From: an uncultured Caulobacteraceae bacterium
GTDB taxonomy: Bacteria > Pseudomonadota > Alphaproteobacteria > Caulobacterales > Caulobacteraceae
NCBI GenBank assembly: GCA_937890965.1
Contig: CALAEG010000277.1
Span: forward strand, 1 to 34,472
DNA: 34,472 nucleotides
Direction of reading: 5' to 3'
The notes beneath the pieces are model-generated. The model saw only the letters and a list, made by a program, of their open reading frames with translations. It was not told where the DNA came from and searched no databases. Shown here piece after piece: positions 1-11,917 of the stretch. The number at the start of each line of letters is the position of its first letter. Within the stretch, counting starts at the first letter, position 1. The position numbers and the translations under genes are program-made.

Positions 1-169
1 AAGCCAGGGCGCAGCCCGATTGAACGCCATAACAGGAAGCCAGTAGAGCACGGCGGAGCAGGGTCAGCACAGCGATATTGCGGCTGTACAGGCTTACGCT
101 GGCGGCGATGACCTCGCCGATCTGAAATCGCTTCGCATCCGTCGACGCCGCCCGCGCGACCGTTGTCAT
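1..169 (-). CDS. N-terminal part of a putative membrane protein, running off the left edge; possibly frameshifted
   Basis: Reverse strand from ATG at 169 reads MTTVARAASTDAKRFQIGEVIAASVSLYSRNIAVLTLL...; a hydrophobic continuation (CSAVLYWLPVMAFNRAAPWL) is in another frame. Confidence 0.3.
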   Translation of the reverse strand, partial: MTTVARAASTDAKRFQIGEVIAASVSLYSRNIAVLTLLRRALLASCYGVQSGCALA

Positions 170-264
170 GCCGGTTCCCCCACAATCGGGAGTTTCAGGC
201 AAGACCGATGCGTGAGTCCAGTTCGCTGTTGACCGGCGACAGGCCGGGCGTAGTCTCTGCGCAA

Positions 265-372
265 TCTCCGGGGAGCCCCGCTTTGAGGGGCTGAGATTCC
301 GCTGGCGCTCAGGCGCGGCGCGGTGACCCGCTGAACCTGATCCGGGTCATGCCGGCGAAGGGAGAGAACCGG
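265..372 (+). promoter_or_regulatory. TPP (thiamine pyrophosphate) riboswitch, THI element
   Basis: Contains ggGGAGCCCCgctttgaGGGGCTGAGAttcc ... GACCCgctGAACCTGATCCGGGTCATGCCGGCGaAGGGA, the conserved THI-box core, directly upstream of thiC. Confidence 0.95.
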
Positions 373-426
373 GATCGCGGACCACCGCACCCTCTTTTCG
401 ACCCGCCGGCGCCCGACAAGGCTTGA

Positions 427-2265
<1,839 letters not shown>

Positions 2266-2436
2266 GGGGCGAGCGCACGGTTTCTCGACCGCTCATCCCT
2301 GCGGAGGGTGCGCGAACGATGAAACGCGGCCGAGCGCAGCGGGCTCAATGAGTTTTCGAATCAGTAATCGCTCGCCGGGCCGCGTAGACGACGGGCCGCG
2401 ATCTTCAAATTATGCGTTTCCGGACTAATATGCCGC

Positions 2437-2886
2437 ATGGAAAAAAACATCATTCCCATCGGCGCGGATCATCGCGGCTTCGCACTTAAAACCAGTTTTG
2501 TCACATGGTTGAATACCCATGGCTTCGAGGCCAAAGACCTCGGCGCCCATAGCGCCGAACGCTGCGATGCACTCGAGTTCGCGAAGAAGATGGCGGATGA
2601 ATTCAACTCAAATGGGCCCCAATTTGGCGTGCTGATATGTGGCACGGGCCAGGCGATGGCAATGACGGCCAACCGTTATAAAAAGCTGCGCGCCGCGCTT
2701 TGCACCAATGCCGAAATGGCGCGTCTGGCGCGCGAGCATAACGATGCCAATGTGCTTGCGCTCGGCGCGGATATCACGCTGCCGGATGCCGCCCTGCAAA
2801 TCCTCGAGGTATTTCTCAAAACGCAATTCCTCGGCGGGCGCTATGCCGAACGCCGCGATAAACTTACCGAGCTGGACGGGCTTTAG
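2437..2886 (+). CDS. rpiB: RpiB/LacAB-family sugar-phosphate isomerase
   Basis: IPIGADHRGFALK N-terminus, CGTGQAMAMTANRYKKLRAALC, REHNDANVLALGADI; classic RpiB layout with CGTG variant. Confidence 0.88.
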   Translation: MEKNIIPIGADHRGFALKTSFVTWLNTHGFEAKDLGAHSAERCDALEFAKKMADEFNSNGPQFGVLICGTGQAMAMTANRYKKLRAALCTNAEMARLAREHNDANVLALGADITLPDAALQILEVFLKTQFLGGRYAERRDKLTELDGL

Positions 2887-2951
2887 GCCGCCGAACGGAC
2901 CTTATCGGCTAAAGGGTTTTCGGGCGTGACTCCCGGCGCCGGAAAGCGCTT

Positions 2952-3161
2952 CGCATCCATATTACCGGCGCTTCGGGCTCCGGTGTATCGAGCCTCGGAG
3001 CCGCGCTTGCGGCTGAGCTGGTCTGCGCACATCTCGATACGGACGACTTCTACTGGGCGGCCTGGCTTGCGCGCCTGCCATGCCCGGTCGTTTCGGCTGG
3101 ACGAGACGCTTTTGGCCGCGACGTCAGCGGCCCTTGCGCTGACCTAGGGAAAGCGGGTTAG
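2952..3161 (+). pseudogene. Remnant of a P-loop (adenylate/nucleoside kinase-like) ATPase, N-terminal part only
   Basis: Frame from 2952 reads RIHITGASGSGVSSLGAALAAELVCAHLDTDDFYWAAWLARLPCPV...GKAG*: Walker A GASGSGVSS plus HLDTDDFYW, then stop at 3159-3161; no obvious start and far too short for a kinase. Confidence 0.6.
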
Positions 3162-3193
3162 CCTTGGAGAAAATTATCCAAGGGAGCGTGCGT

Positions 3194-4811
<1,618 letters not shown>

Positions 4812-4828
<17 letters not shown>

Positions 4829-6065
4829 CCGGTTCGAATTCCTCTCAGACGCCTGGATCGACGAGGCGAGGCGCTTCCTCGAAGCGGCTGTCGGGCAACG
4901 CAAGGACGCGCTGGGCGGCCAGCCCTTCTCTCTGAGCGAGCGTTTCGCCGATGCGCCGCCGCATCTTCAGCTTGCGGACGACGTCGGCGCCTGGACGGCG
5001 CGCTACGACGGGTCGGCGATGAGCGTCGCGCGAGGCTTCGATCCGAAGGCCGACGTGGTGGTGGAGGGCGACTATCAGGCCGGACTGGCCGGCGGCCAGT
5101 TCATCGGCATGCTGGCGCCGGGGGCGATGAAGGCGATGCGGCGCGAGATCGCCGCCATGCACGGCAAGGACGCCGTGCGCATGAAGGGGCGGATCGAAAA
5201 CCCGGCCGCGGGCGAGATCCTGGCGCTGCTGCACGACCATCTCGGTCGCCGGACGGTCGAGAACCCGGATCTGAAGCACCGCGCCGAGCGGCAGGGGCTC
5301 ACCCATCACATCCGCGAGATGGAGGACCAGGGCTACACCGTCATCGAGCGCGCCATCTCGCCTGAGTTCGCCGACGAGGTCAGGGCCGCCACGCTGCGTG
5401 CGCTGCTGCCGCACCAGAGCTTCTCGATGAACTGGATGCTCTATCACGGCCGCGAGTTCGAGCAGCTGGTCCAGAACCCGATGCTGATGACGCTGATCGA
5501 CGCCTCCCTGGGTCGCGGCGCGGTGATCGCGTCCTTCTCCTCGATCAAGAAAGGGCCAGGGCCCGGCGTTATTCCGATGCACACGGACTATGCGCACGTG
5601 CCGGAGCCTTATCCCGAGTTCTCACTCACCGGCGTCGGCGTCTGGGCGCTGGAGGACTGGACGCTCGAAAGCGGGCCGACCTGGATCGTGCCCGGCAGCC
5701 ACAAGATGCGGCGACCGCCGATGAAGGACGAGGGGCACAACCAAGGCGTCCCGATCACCATGCCCAAGGGCTCGGTGGTGTATTTCCATCACGGCGTCTG
5801 GCACTGGCAGGGCGACCGCACCGGGCCCGGTGACCGGGTGACGCTGCACGCCCACTTCAACCGCGGAATCCTGCGCAGCCTGGAGCCGAAGAAGACCGAT
5901 GTGCAGATGCTGCACCGCAATTCGCCCCGGCTCGGCGAGATGCTCGGCGAGGACGACTGGTTCGACAAGATGAGCGCCCAGGGCCGCGACTACGGCCGCT
6001 TCAACTACATGGGCAAGCTGCTCGCCTTCACCGAGGAAAAGAAGCGCGAGATCCTGGCGGGGTGA
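4812..6065 (+). CDS. Two-domain protein: N-terminal SCP2 sterol-carrier-like domain fused to phytanoyl-CoA dioxygenase (PhyH)-like domain
   Basis: Residues about 1-130 resemble SCP2 (ADVVVEGDYQAGLAGGQFIGML...AVRMKGRIENPAAGEILALL); C-terminal HTDYAHVPEPYPEFSLTGVGVWALEDWTLESGPTWIVPGSHK...GVWHWQGDRTGPGDRVTLHAHF is PhyH-like. Confidence 0.75.
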
Positions 6066-6191
6066 TGTCTCCCGCCCGGCGGGCGGCTGACCCGGACGCC
6101 CCGGCCAGCATGAGCGCCATTTCGCCGTTCCCTGGTTTTGCCGGCGGGACTAGGATTGCGCCCAAGCAAAAGCAAAATCAGGGAGACGGCC

Positions 6192-7001
6192 ATGTCGGTC
6201 ACGGAACTGGACATCGAGGCGCCGGCGCAGGTCCGCCACGGGGACGTCACCGTCTCCGACGGCGTGCGCATCCACTACCAGGAGGCGGGCGAAGGCGTGC
6301 CGGTGGTGCTGCTGCATGGCTATACCAGCTGTTGCGACGCCAGCTGGTTTGCCGACGGCATGGCCAAGGAACTGGCGCGCACGCACCGGGTGATCGGCAT
6401 CGACGCCCGCGGCCACGGCCTCAGCGAGAAGCCGCACGATCCGCACCTGTACGACGGCGACCGCATGCCCCGCGACGTGATCGAGGTTCTGGATCGGCTG
6501 GGCGTCGGCCAGGCGCACTTCCATGGCTATTCCATGGGTGGCGGCATTGTCGCCCACTTGATGGCGCGCCGGCCCGACCGCTTCATCACCGCCGGCTTTG
6601 GCGGCTCCGGCGCGTGCGAGACCGACGAGGCCTTGAGCGCCCAGGCCGCCGCCCGAGATCCGCAAGGCCTCGACGCCAACCAGGAGGCCGGCCGCGCCGC
6701 GCTCGCCGCCCGCGCCGACCGCGACAACGAGGCCCTGAAGGCGGTGCAGGATGGGCGCCAGGCACAGCCATCGACCGCGCCCGAGCTCGACTTGACGACG
6801 ATCGCCTTTCCGGTCCTGGCGGTGAACGGCGAATTCGATGCACCGATCTCCAAGACCCAGAGGCTGGAGCGCGAGGTGAAGGACTTCCGCGCGGTGATTC
6901 TGCCCGGCCACGGCCACAACACGGTAACCACGGCCGGCTTCACCCCCAGGCTCTATATCGACACGGTGGCGGACTTCATCCGGGCCAGAGAGCCGAAGTA
7001 G
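6192..7001 (+). CDS. alpha/beta fold hydrolase
   Basis: VVLLHGYTS, GIDARGHGLSEKP, GYSMGGGI nucleophile elbow, PGHGHNT catalytic His; start set at MSVTELD preceded by AGGGAGA. Confidence 0.9.
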   Translation: MSVTELDIEAPAQVRHGDVTVSDGVRIHYQEAGEGVPVVLLHGYTSCCDASWFADGMAKELARTHRVIGIDARGHGLSEKPHDPHLYDGDRMPRDVIEVLDRLGVGQAHFHGYSMGGGIVAHLMARRPDRFITAGFGGSGACETDEALSAQAAARDPQGLDANQEAGRAALAARADRDNEALKAVQDGRQAQPSTAPELDLTTIAFPVLAVNGEFDAPISKTQRLEREVKDFRAVILPGHGHNTVTTAGFTPRLYIDTVADFIRAREPK

Positions 7002-7113
7002 AGTGCGGCGATTTAAAGTTAATCACTCGTTTACCTAAGATTATGGCTGGCGAATCGGAACCTTAATACTTATCTGTAGGTTTCGGGGGCATCCTCTCGG
7101 TGAGAGCCATGCC

Positions 7114-7347
7114 ATGAATACCGCCCAGATCGAGATCCTGCCGAAACGCGGCGAATGGATCGTCAAGATCAACGACGCTGCCTATATCGGGCCATATTCG
7201 TATGAGGCCGCCATGGTCACCGCCATCGCCTTGGCCGACGCGGCGTGGCAGCTGGGCGGCCAGCCCTCGGTCATTCTGCAGGATCGCAAGGGCGAGCGCC
7301 GCACCGTCTGGGACCACCCCGCCCTGCGCCACGAGATCTACGCCTAG
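7114..7347 (+). CDS. small conserved-type hypothetical protein (DUF2188-like)
   Basis: 77 aa ORF after an AT-rich leader; EWIVKINDAAYIGPYSYEAAMVTAIALADAA pattern. Confidence 0.6.
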   Translation: MNTAQIEILPKRGEWIVKINDAAYIGPYSYEAAMVTAIALADAAWQLGGQPSVILQDRKGERRTVWDHPALRHEIYA

Positions 7348-7353
7348 GGCCCG

Positions 7354-8787
7354 TCAGGGCGCTGGGTTGGCGCCCAGCCAGTCTTCCACAGCCTTGCGCG
7401 CGTCCTCGCTGGTGTCGACGCCGCCCGACAGCAGCCCTTCGGCGACGAAGTCGGTGGTCGCCGCGGTATAGGTCTTGGCCGGGTCGATATCGGCCATGGC
7501 GATGGTCGCATGCATGACGCCCGCGAAGCCCGATGGCTTGGCCAGCACCTCTTTCAGACGCGCCCCGGTGATCTGACCGCGCCAGATCGTGTCGTGAAAG
7601 GGGACGATGGCATGGACCTGGAAGCGGGTGACCTCATGGGTGCGAAAGCTTTCGAACATGGCGCCTTCCGGCTGGAGGCCAATCGCGGTACCGGCCGCCG
7701 CCTTCCAGGCCGCGGCGAGATCCTCGCCGGTCAGCCGGTTGCGCTCGGCCGGGGTTTGTCCCACCACCGCAACCGTTCCCACGCGCACGTCGAGCGGATG
7801 GGCATAGCGCTCCACCAGCGCCGCGATGGCTGGATCGGGCCTCACGGTCGCGTCAACCGCGATCAGCTCGTCGCTGTAGTGAGCGAGGCGCCAGCCCGTG
7901 GCCCGGTCGCCCTCGAAGGTCAGGTCGAATTCGCCGAGCCGCACGCCGAACTCGCCGTCCTGGACGACCGGCACGATCTTGCCGTCCAGGTTCTTCTCTT
8001 CCATCGGCTTGTAGAGATAGGTGTGGGAATCGCCGCCGACGACCGCGTCGATGCCGCGCGTCTGGTTCACCAGCCGCCGGTCGTCGAGCACGCCGATATG
8101 GGTGACCGCGATGACGATGTCGGCCTCGGCCCGCGCGCGCGGAATCCAGAGATCGGCGGCGGTGACCGGGTCGGTGAATTTCAGCCCTTTGGTCTGCGGA
8201 TAGCTGGCTGAGCGGCTGGCGGTGAGGCCGAGGAAGGCCACCCGCACCGGGCCGATCTTTCGCACCACATAGGGTTTTACCCCGGGTAGAAATGTACCCG
8301 ACGCATCGGTGACATTGGCGGCGATCCAGGGGAAGTTCGAGAGCCGGACCAGCCTGTCCAGGGCGGCCTGGGCGCCGGCGGCGTCCTTGGCGTCGGCCGC
8401 GTCCTTCAGCTTGAACTCGTTGTTGCCGACGGCGGCCAGGTCGTAGCCAATGGCGTTCATCGCCCTGATCTCGTCGACGCCCTCATACTGGGTGGCCAGC
8501 GGCCCGCGCGTGGTGGTGTCGCCGGAATCGACCAGCAGCACCGGCGCGTGCGCCCTGGCCTTCAGCTGGCGGATCAAGGTCGCCCTCCTGGCCGCGCCGC
8601 CGACCCCGCAATGCTCCTCCGGCCCCTTGGCGACCTCGACATAGCAGAAGTCGCGCAGGTGCCCGTGGATGTCGTTGTCGTGCAGGATGACCAGGTCCTG
8701 GCTTGCCGCGCCGGCCGGGCCGCCCGCCAGCGCCGCGAGCCATCCGATGCTTGCGGCAAGCCCGGCCAGCCAATCCCGACGACTCAT
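7354..8787 (-). CDS. 5'-nucleotidase / bifunctional metallophosphatase (UshA family), Tat-exported
   Basis: MSRRDWLAGLAASIGWLAAL Tat-like leader; ILHDNDIHGHL, DSGDTTTRGP, GNNEF, VTHIGVLDDR, GGDSHTYL metallophosphatase motifs. Confidence 0.9.
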   Translation of the reverse strand: MSRRDWLAGLAASIGWLAALAGGPAGAASQDLVILHDNDIHGHLRDFCYVEVAKGPEEHCGVGGAARRATLIRQLKARAHAPVLLVDSGDTTTRGPLATQYEGVDEIRAMNAIGYDLAAVGNNEFKLKDAADAKDAAGAQAALDRLVRLSNFPWIAANVTDASGTFLPGVKPYVVRKIGPVRVAFLGLTASRSASYPQTKGLKFTDPVTAADLWIPRARAEADIVIAVTHIGVLDDRRLVNQTRGIDAVVGGDSHTYLYKPMEEKNLDGKIVPVVQDGEFGVRLGEFDLTFEGDRATGWRLAHYSDELIAVDATVRPDPAIAALVERYAHPLDVRVGTVAVVGQTPAERNRLTGEDLAAAWKAAAGTAIGLQPEGAMFESFRTHEVTRFQVHAIVPFHDTIWRGQITGARLKEVLAKPSGFAGVMHATIAMADIDPAKTYTAATTDFVAEGLLSGGVDTSEDARKAVEDWLGANPAP

Positions 8788-8858
8788 TTCAGCCTCCCCG
8801 ATCCTTGCCCCTCTGATAGGCGCTCAGCCGGCGAAAAGCATCAGGACCGCGGGCCCCC

Positions 8859-9224
8859 TCAGGGGCCGGGGCGACGCCCGCCATCCCAGCCCGGATTGCC
8901 GCGCACCCAGCCGCCATGCCAGCGTCCGCGGAAGAAGTGGCGCGGGCCGCCGTACCAGACCGGTCCGGCATAATAGGCCGGCTGGTCGTAGAAGATCGGC
9001 GGCGGTGGAGGTGGGGGCGGCGCCTCTTGGTACACCACCTCGGCCGGCGGCGGGGCTGCGGGCCTGTAATGATAGACAATCCGGCGCCTGATCACGTGAT
9101 GGACGATGCGATGGTGGACGACCGGGCAACGGCAGGCGCATCGCGCCTTGGCGTCGGCCGGCGCGGCCGCGACGGCCAGGCCCGTGGCCAGGGTGGCGGC
9201 GAGCGCCGCGCTCAGCATCTTCAT
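8859..9224 (-). CDS. small secreted Pro/His/Tyr-rich protein
   Basis: Signal peptide MKMLSAALAATLATGLAVAAAPADA, then CACRCPVVHHRIVHHVIRRRIVYHY and an eight-proline run. Confidence 0.6.
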   Translation of the reverse strand: MKMLSAALAATLATGLAVAAAPADAKARCACRCPVVHHRIVHHVIRRRIVYHYRPAAPPPAEVVYQEAPPPPPPPPIFYDQPAYYAGPVWYGGPRHFFRGRWHGGWVRGNPGWDGGRRPGP

Positions 9225-9368
9225 TTCTCAGCCTCCTCGTTCGCCCAGGCCGCGTCGCGGCATGGTCACGAAATCGTTAACACGCTCGCGCGCTTTCGAT
9301 GAACTGGCGTTTGGGCAGGCCGCAATCTATCGGGCGGAAAAAGCGGCCGCTTGCTGTAGTGTGGCGGG

Positions 9369-9584
9369 ATGGACGACCTGACCAGCAGCCAGCTTGAAGC
9401 CTTGCGGAACCTGGCGCGGAAGAAGGCCGGCGACGAGGTCGGCTTCGTCAATATCGCCGACGCGCGCGCCCTGACCGACCTGGGCCTGGCCCAGCGCAGT
9501 CGCGAAGGCTGGGACATCACCCCGGAGGGCTCGGCCTTCCTGACCGGCGGAACGGACGCGCCGGCAAACCCTGAGACAAGCTGA
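9369..9584 (+). CDS. small hypothetical protein (winged-helix-like sequence)
   Basis: 71 aa ORF; SSQLEALRNLARKK...LTDLGLAQRSREGWDITPEGSAFL. Confidence 0.5.
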   Translation: MDDLTSSQLEALRNLARKKAGDEVGFVNIADARALTDLGLAQRSREGWDITPEGSAFLTGGTDAPANPETS

Positions 9585-9662
9585 GCCGTTTTTCAGGGGA
9601 ACGACGATCGTTTCGGCGCGTTGAGGTCTGAACGGACTTTTAGGGCGCAAGGACGAAAACCC

Positions 9663-9983
9663 ATGACCTCACGATTCATAACCGCGGCAGTAGCTGCGCT
9701 GAGTTTGGTTACAGCCGTGGCCCCGGCGGTGAACGCCGTGGCGCAACCCCGTCACGGCGGCCCAGGAGGCTACGGCTTCCACGGCGGTTACCCAGGCGGT
9801 TACGGCTATCGCGGCGGCCGCGGTTACCGCGGCAATGACGCCGGCGCCTTGATCGGTGGTCTGGCCCTTGGGGCGGCGCTCGGCTACTACGCCGGCCGCC
9901 CCTACTATTGCCGCAATCACCGTCACTGGCGCTGGAACCCTTACTACCATCGCTACGTCTATTATAATGGCGGCTATTGCTAA
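9663..9983 (+). CDS. small secreted Gly/Tyr-rich protein with glycine-zipper-like segment
   Basis: Signal peptide MTSRFITAAVAALSLVTAVAPAVNAVAQ; GGYPGGYGYRGGRGYRG repeats; GALIGGLALGAALGYYAG. Confidence 0.65.
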   Translation: MTSRFITAAVAALSLVTAVAPAVNAVAQPRHGGPGGYGFHGGYPGGYGYRGGRGYRGNDAGALIGGLALGAALGYYAGRPYYCRNHRHWRWNPYYHRYVYYNGGYC

Positions 9984-10021
9984 TCGCGACCCGCGCCTGA
10001 TCTGATCGGCCGGGCAGGCGG

Positions 10022-10993
10022 GTGTCGACCCGCTTCCGCCAAGGGGTCATTTTGGGCGCGCTTCCACCACCCGGCAAGCTGATCGATATCGGTGGGCGGC
10101 GGCTTCACGGTCTGGCGGTCGGCCGGGGCAGCCCGGCCGTGGTCTTCGAGTCCGGCGGCGGGGGCGGGTCGGCGGTTCAGGACCTGGTCGTCCAGCGCCT
10201 GGTCTCGGCATTCGCCCGCGCGATCATCTACGACCGCGCCGGCCTGGGCTGGAGCGATCCGCCGCCGCCGGGGCGTTCGTTTCTGGAGCGGGCGGACGAC
10301 CTGCATGCGCTGCTTAAGGCGACTGGCGAGGCCCCACCCTATGTCATCGTCGGCAGTTCGTTCGGCGGGCTGACCGCGCGGGCCTTCGCCTTTCGCTATC
10401 CGGACGAGGTGGTCGGCATGGTGCTGCTCGACGCCGCCGAGGAGCAGAAATACTTCCCGACCATGGCGCGCATGCGAGCCTGGCACGAAGACGAACTCAA
10501 GACCGAGGCCGGCCGCGCGGCCAGCGGCGAACTGCGCCGCCGGGCTGAGCCCCTGGTGCAAAGGGCGCGCGGGTTCACCGGGGCGGAAAAGGCGTGGCTG
10601 CTGGATGTCCTCTCGCGACCCGGCCACTTCCTGGCGGCGCTCGAGGAACTCTCCGCCATCGATGCGACTCCGCCGAAGATGCAGCAGGCCGGCGGCTTCG
10701 GCCGTCTGGGCGACATGCCCCTGATCGTGCTCAGCGCGGACAAACCCGTCACCGGCGATATGGCCGTCTGGCAGGAGGGCGCGGCCGAGGCGCAAACGCG
10801 CCTGGCGGCTCTGTCCAGCCATAGCGCGCACATCACGGGGGTGGGCCTGGGCCATTCGATCGCGCTGGAGCGCCCGACCCTGGTAGCCGCCGCCATCGCC
10901 GCTGTGCTCAAGGCCGTGGCCGGCGCTCCGCTCGACACGAGCGAGGTCCAGCGGCTGGCCGCCGACCCGACGGCCGTCCCGAGCGCCGAATAG
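10022..10993 (+). CDS. alpha/beta hydrolase
   Basis: VVFESGGGGGSAVQDLV, IIYDRAGLGWSDPPP, YVIVGSSFGGLTAR, VVGMVLLDAAEE; GHSIALERP C-terminal His. Confidence 0.85.
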   Translation: MSTRFRQGVILGALPPPGKLIDIGGRRLHGLAVGRGSPAVVFESGGGGGSAVQDLVVQRLVSAFARAIIYDRAGLGWSDPPPPGRSFLERADDLHALLKATGEAPPYVIVGSSFGGLTARAFAFRYPDEVVGMVLLDAAEEQKYFPTMARMRAWHEDELKTEAGRAASGELRRRAEPLVQRARGFTGAEKAWLLDVLSRPGHFLAALEELSAIDATPPKMQQAGGFGRLGDMPLIVLSADKPVTGDMAVWQEGAAEAQTRLAALSSHSAHITGVGLGHSIALERPTLVAAAIAAVLKAVAGAPLDTSEVQRLAADPTAVPSAE

Positions 10994-11184
10994 ATCCGCG
11001 CTTTCGGTGGGATATAGGCAGCGTCGTTGGTCAGGGTGTAGGCGTGCACCGGGCGATACCCGATGGCGACCTCGCCGGCCTCGTTCAGCCAGGCCAGGGT
11101 GTGTTTCATCCAGTTTTCGTCGTCGCGGGCGGGGAAGTCCTCACGTGCGTGGGCCCCACGGCTCTCCTGGCGCTCGAAGGCCCG
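10990..11184 (-). pseudogene. Remnant of the succinate dehydrogenase flavoprotein (SdhA) C-terminus
   Basis: Reverse strand reads RAFERQESRGAHAREDFPARDDENWMKHTLAWLNEAGEVAIGYRPVHAYTLTNDAAYIPPKARIY, matching the SdhA C-terminal end; no stop after ARIY (TCG) and the upstream part of SdhA is absent. Confidence 0.8.
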
Positions 11185-11239
11185 ACTGGGCGATCCGTGA
11201 ACTGATGATCTGCGTTCGTGATCTCGACGAGGCCGCGCC

Positions 11240-11788
11240 CTATACCCGCGAACTGGTGAGCGCCTTGCGGGCATGATCGACCAAGGCTTCGAGGGCGGCG
11301 CGGAGCCTGGCCGACATTTCCGGGTCGGCGGCGACCTCGGCGGCGGTCATCTTGCCGCCTTGCAGCGGAATGGTGAGCGAGGCCGCGTCGACCACCTCGC
11401 CGGACATCACCGTCAGGGTCTCGCGCATCTGCGGCTGGGCGAATTCGGAGAAGGGCGAGGCGTTGATCAGGGCCACCGGCGTTCCGGCGAACTCCAGGCT
11501 GGCGACCAGCCAGTCGAGCGCGTTCTTCATCGTCCCGGCGACCCCGTAGGCATATTCTGGGCTGCAGATGACCAGGCCGTCGCAAAGGCCGATCTGGCGG
11601 CGGAGCTCCAGCACGGCGGCGGGCGGTGCGTCGCCATCGAGGTCGGGATTGAAGTGCGGCAGGTCGCCCAGGCCGGCATAGATCGCCACCTCGACGCCCG
11701 GCGGCGCGACGAGGCCCAGCGCCTCGACCAGCCGGCTATTAGCCGAGGCGGCGCGCAGGCTGCCGGAAATCGCCAGGATCCTCATCAT
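11240..11788 (-). CDS. NADPH-dependent FMN reductase family protein
   Basis: RILAISGSLRAASANSRLVEAL, CDGLVICSPEYAYGVAGTMKNALDWLVAS, FMN-binding flavodoxin-like motifs. Confidence 0.9.
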   Translation of the reverse strand: MMRILAISGSLRAASANSRLVEALGLVAPPGVEVAIYAGLGDLPHFNPDLDGDAPPAAVLELRRQIGLCDGLVICSPEYAYGVAGTMKNALDWLVASLEFAGTPVALINASPFSEFAQPQMRETLTVMSGEVVDAASLTIPLQGGKMTAAEVAADPEMSARLRAALEALVDHARKALTSSRV

Positions 11789-11875
11789 GCCGAGCTAGGC
11801 CGCTCGCGCGTGGCGGCCTAGCGAGAAGTTCTGCACACGGCCCAAGACAATGTTCGGCCTTGCAAGGGATACGAT

Positions 11876-11906
11876 CCAGATATATCGAAGATTACGATAT
11901 ATCTGG
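11876..11906. promoter_or_regulatory. Perfect inverted repeat, candidate operator of the SIP gene
   Basis: CCAGATATATCG-AAGATTA-CGATATATCTGG: 12-bp perfect arms, 7-bp spacer, ending 11 nt before ATG at 11918. Confidence 0.75.
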
Positions 11907-11917
11907 AGAATGATAGA

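Noticed and set aside
2926-3147. 73-aa ORF in the track downstream of rpiB
   Set aside because: Frame is wrong; the neighbouring frame from 2952 carries the Walker A/DTDDFYW kinase-like signal.
7011-7060. CtrA-like box (TTAA-TCACTCG-TTTA) upstream of the 77-aa ORF
   Set aside because: Only a near match to TTAA-N7-TTAA; too weak without conservation or mapped promoter.
7348-7385. Rho-independent terminator between the convergent 77-aa ORF and 5'-nucleotidase
   Set aside because: GC-rich hairpin possible (CTGGG...CCCAG), but it lies in the nucleotidase coding end and has no T-run.
9663-9983. Gly/Tyr-rich repeats as a tandem DNA repeat or CRISPR-like array
   Set aside because: Short irregular codon-level repeats (ggcggttac-type) inside a signal-peptide-bearing ORF; no regular repeat/spacer pattern.
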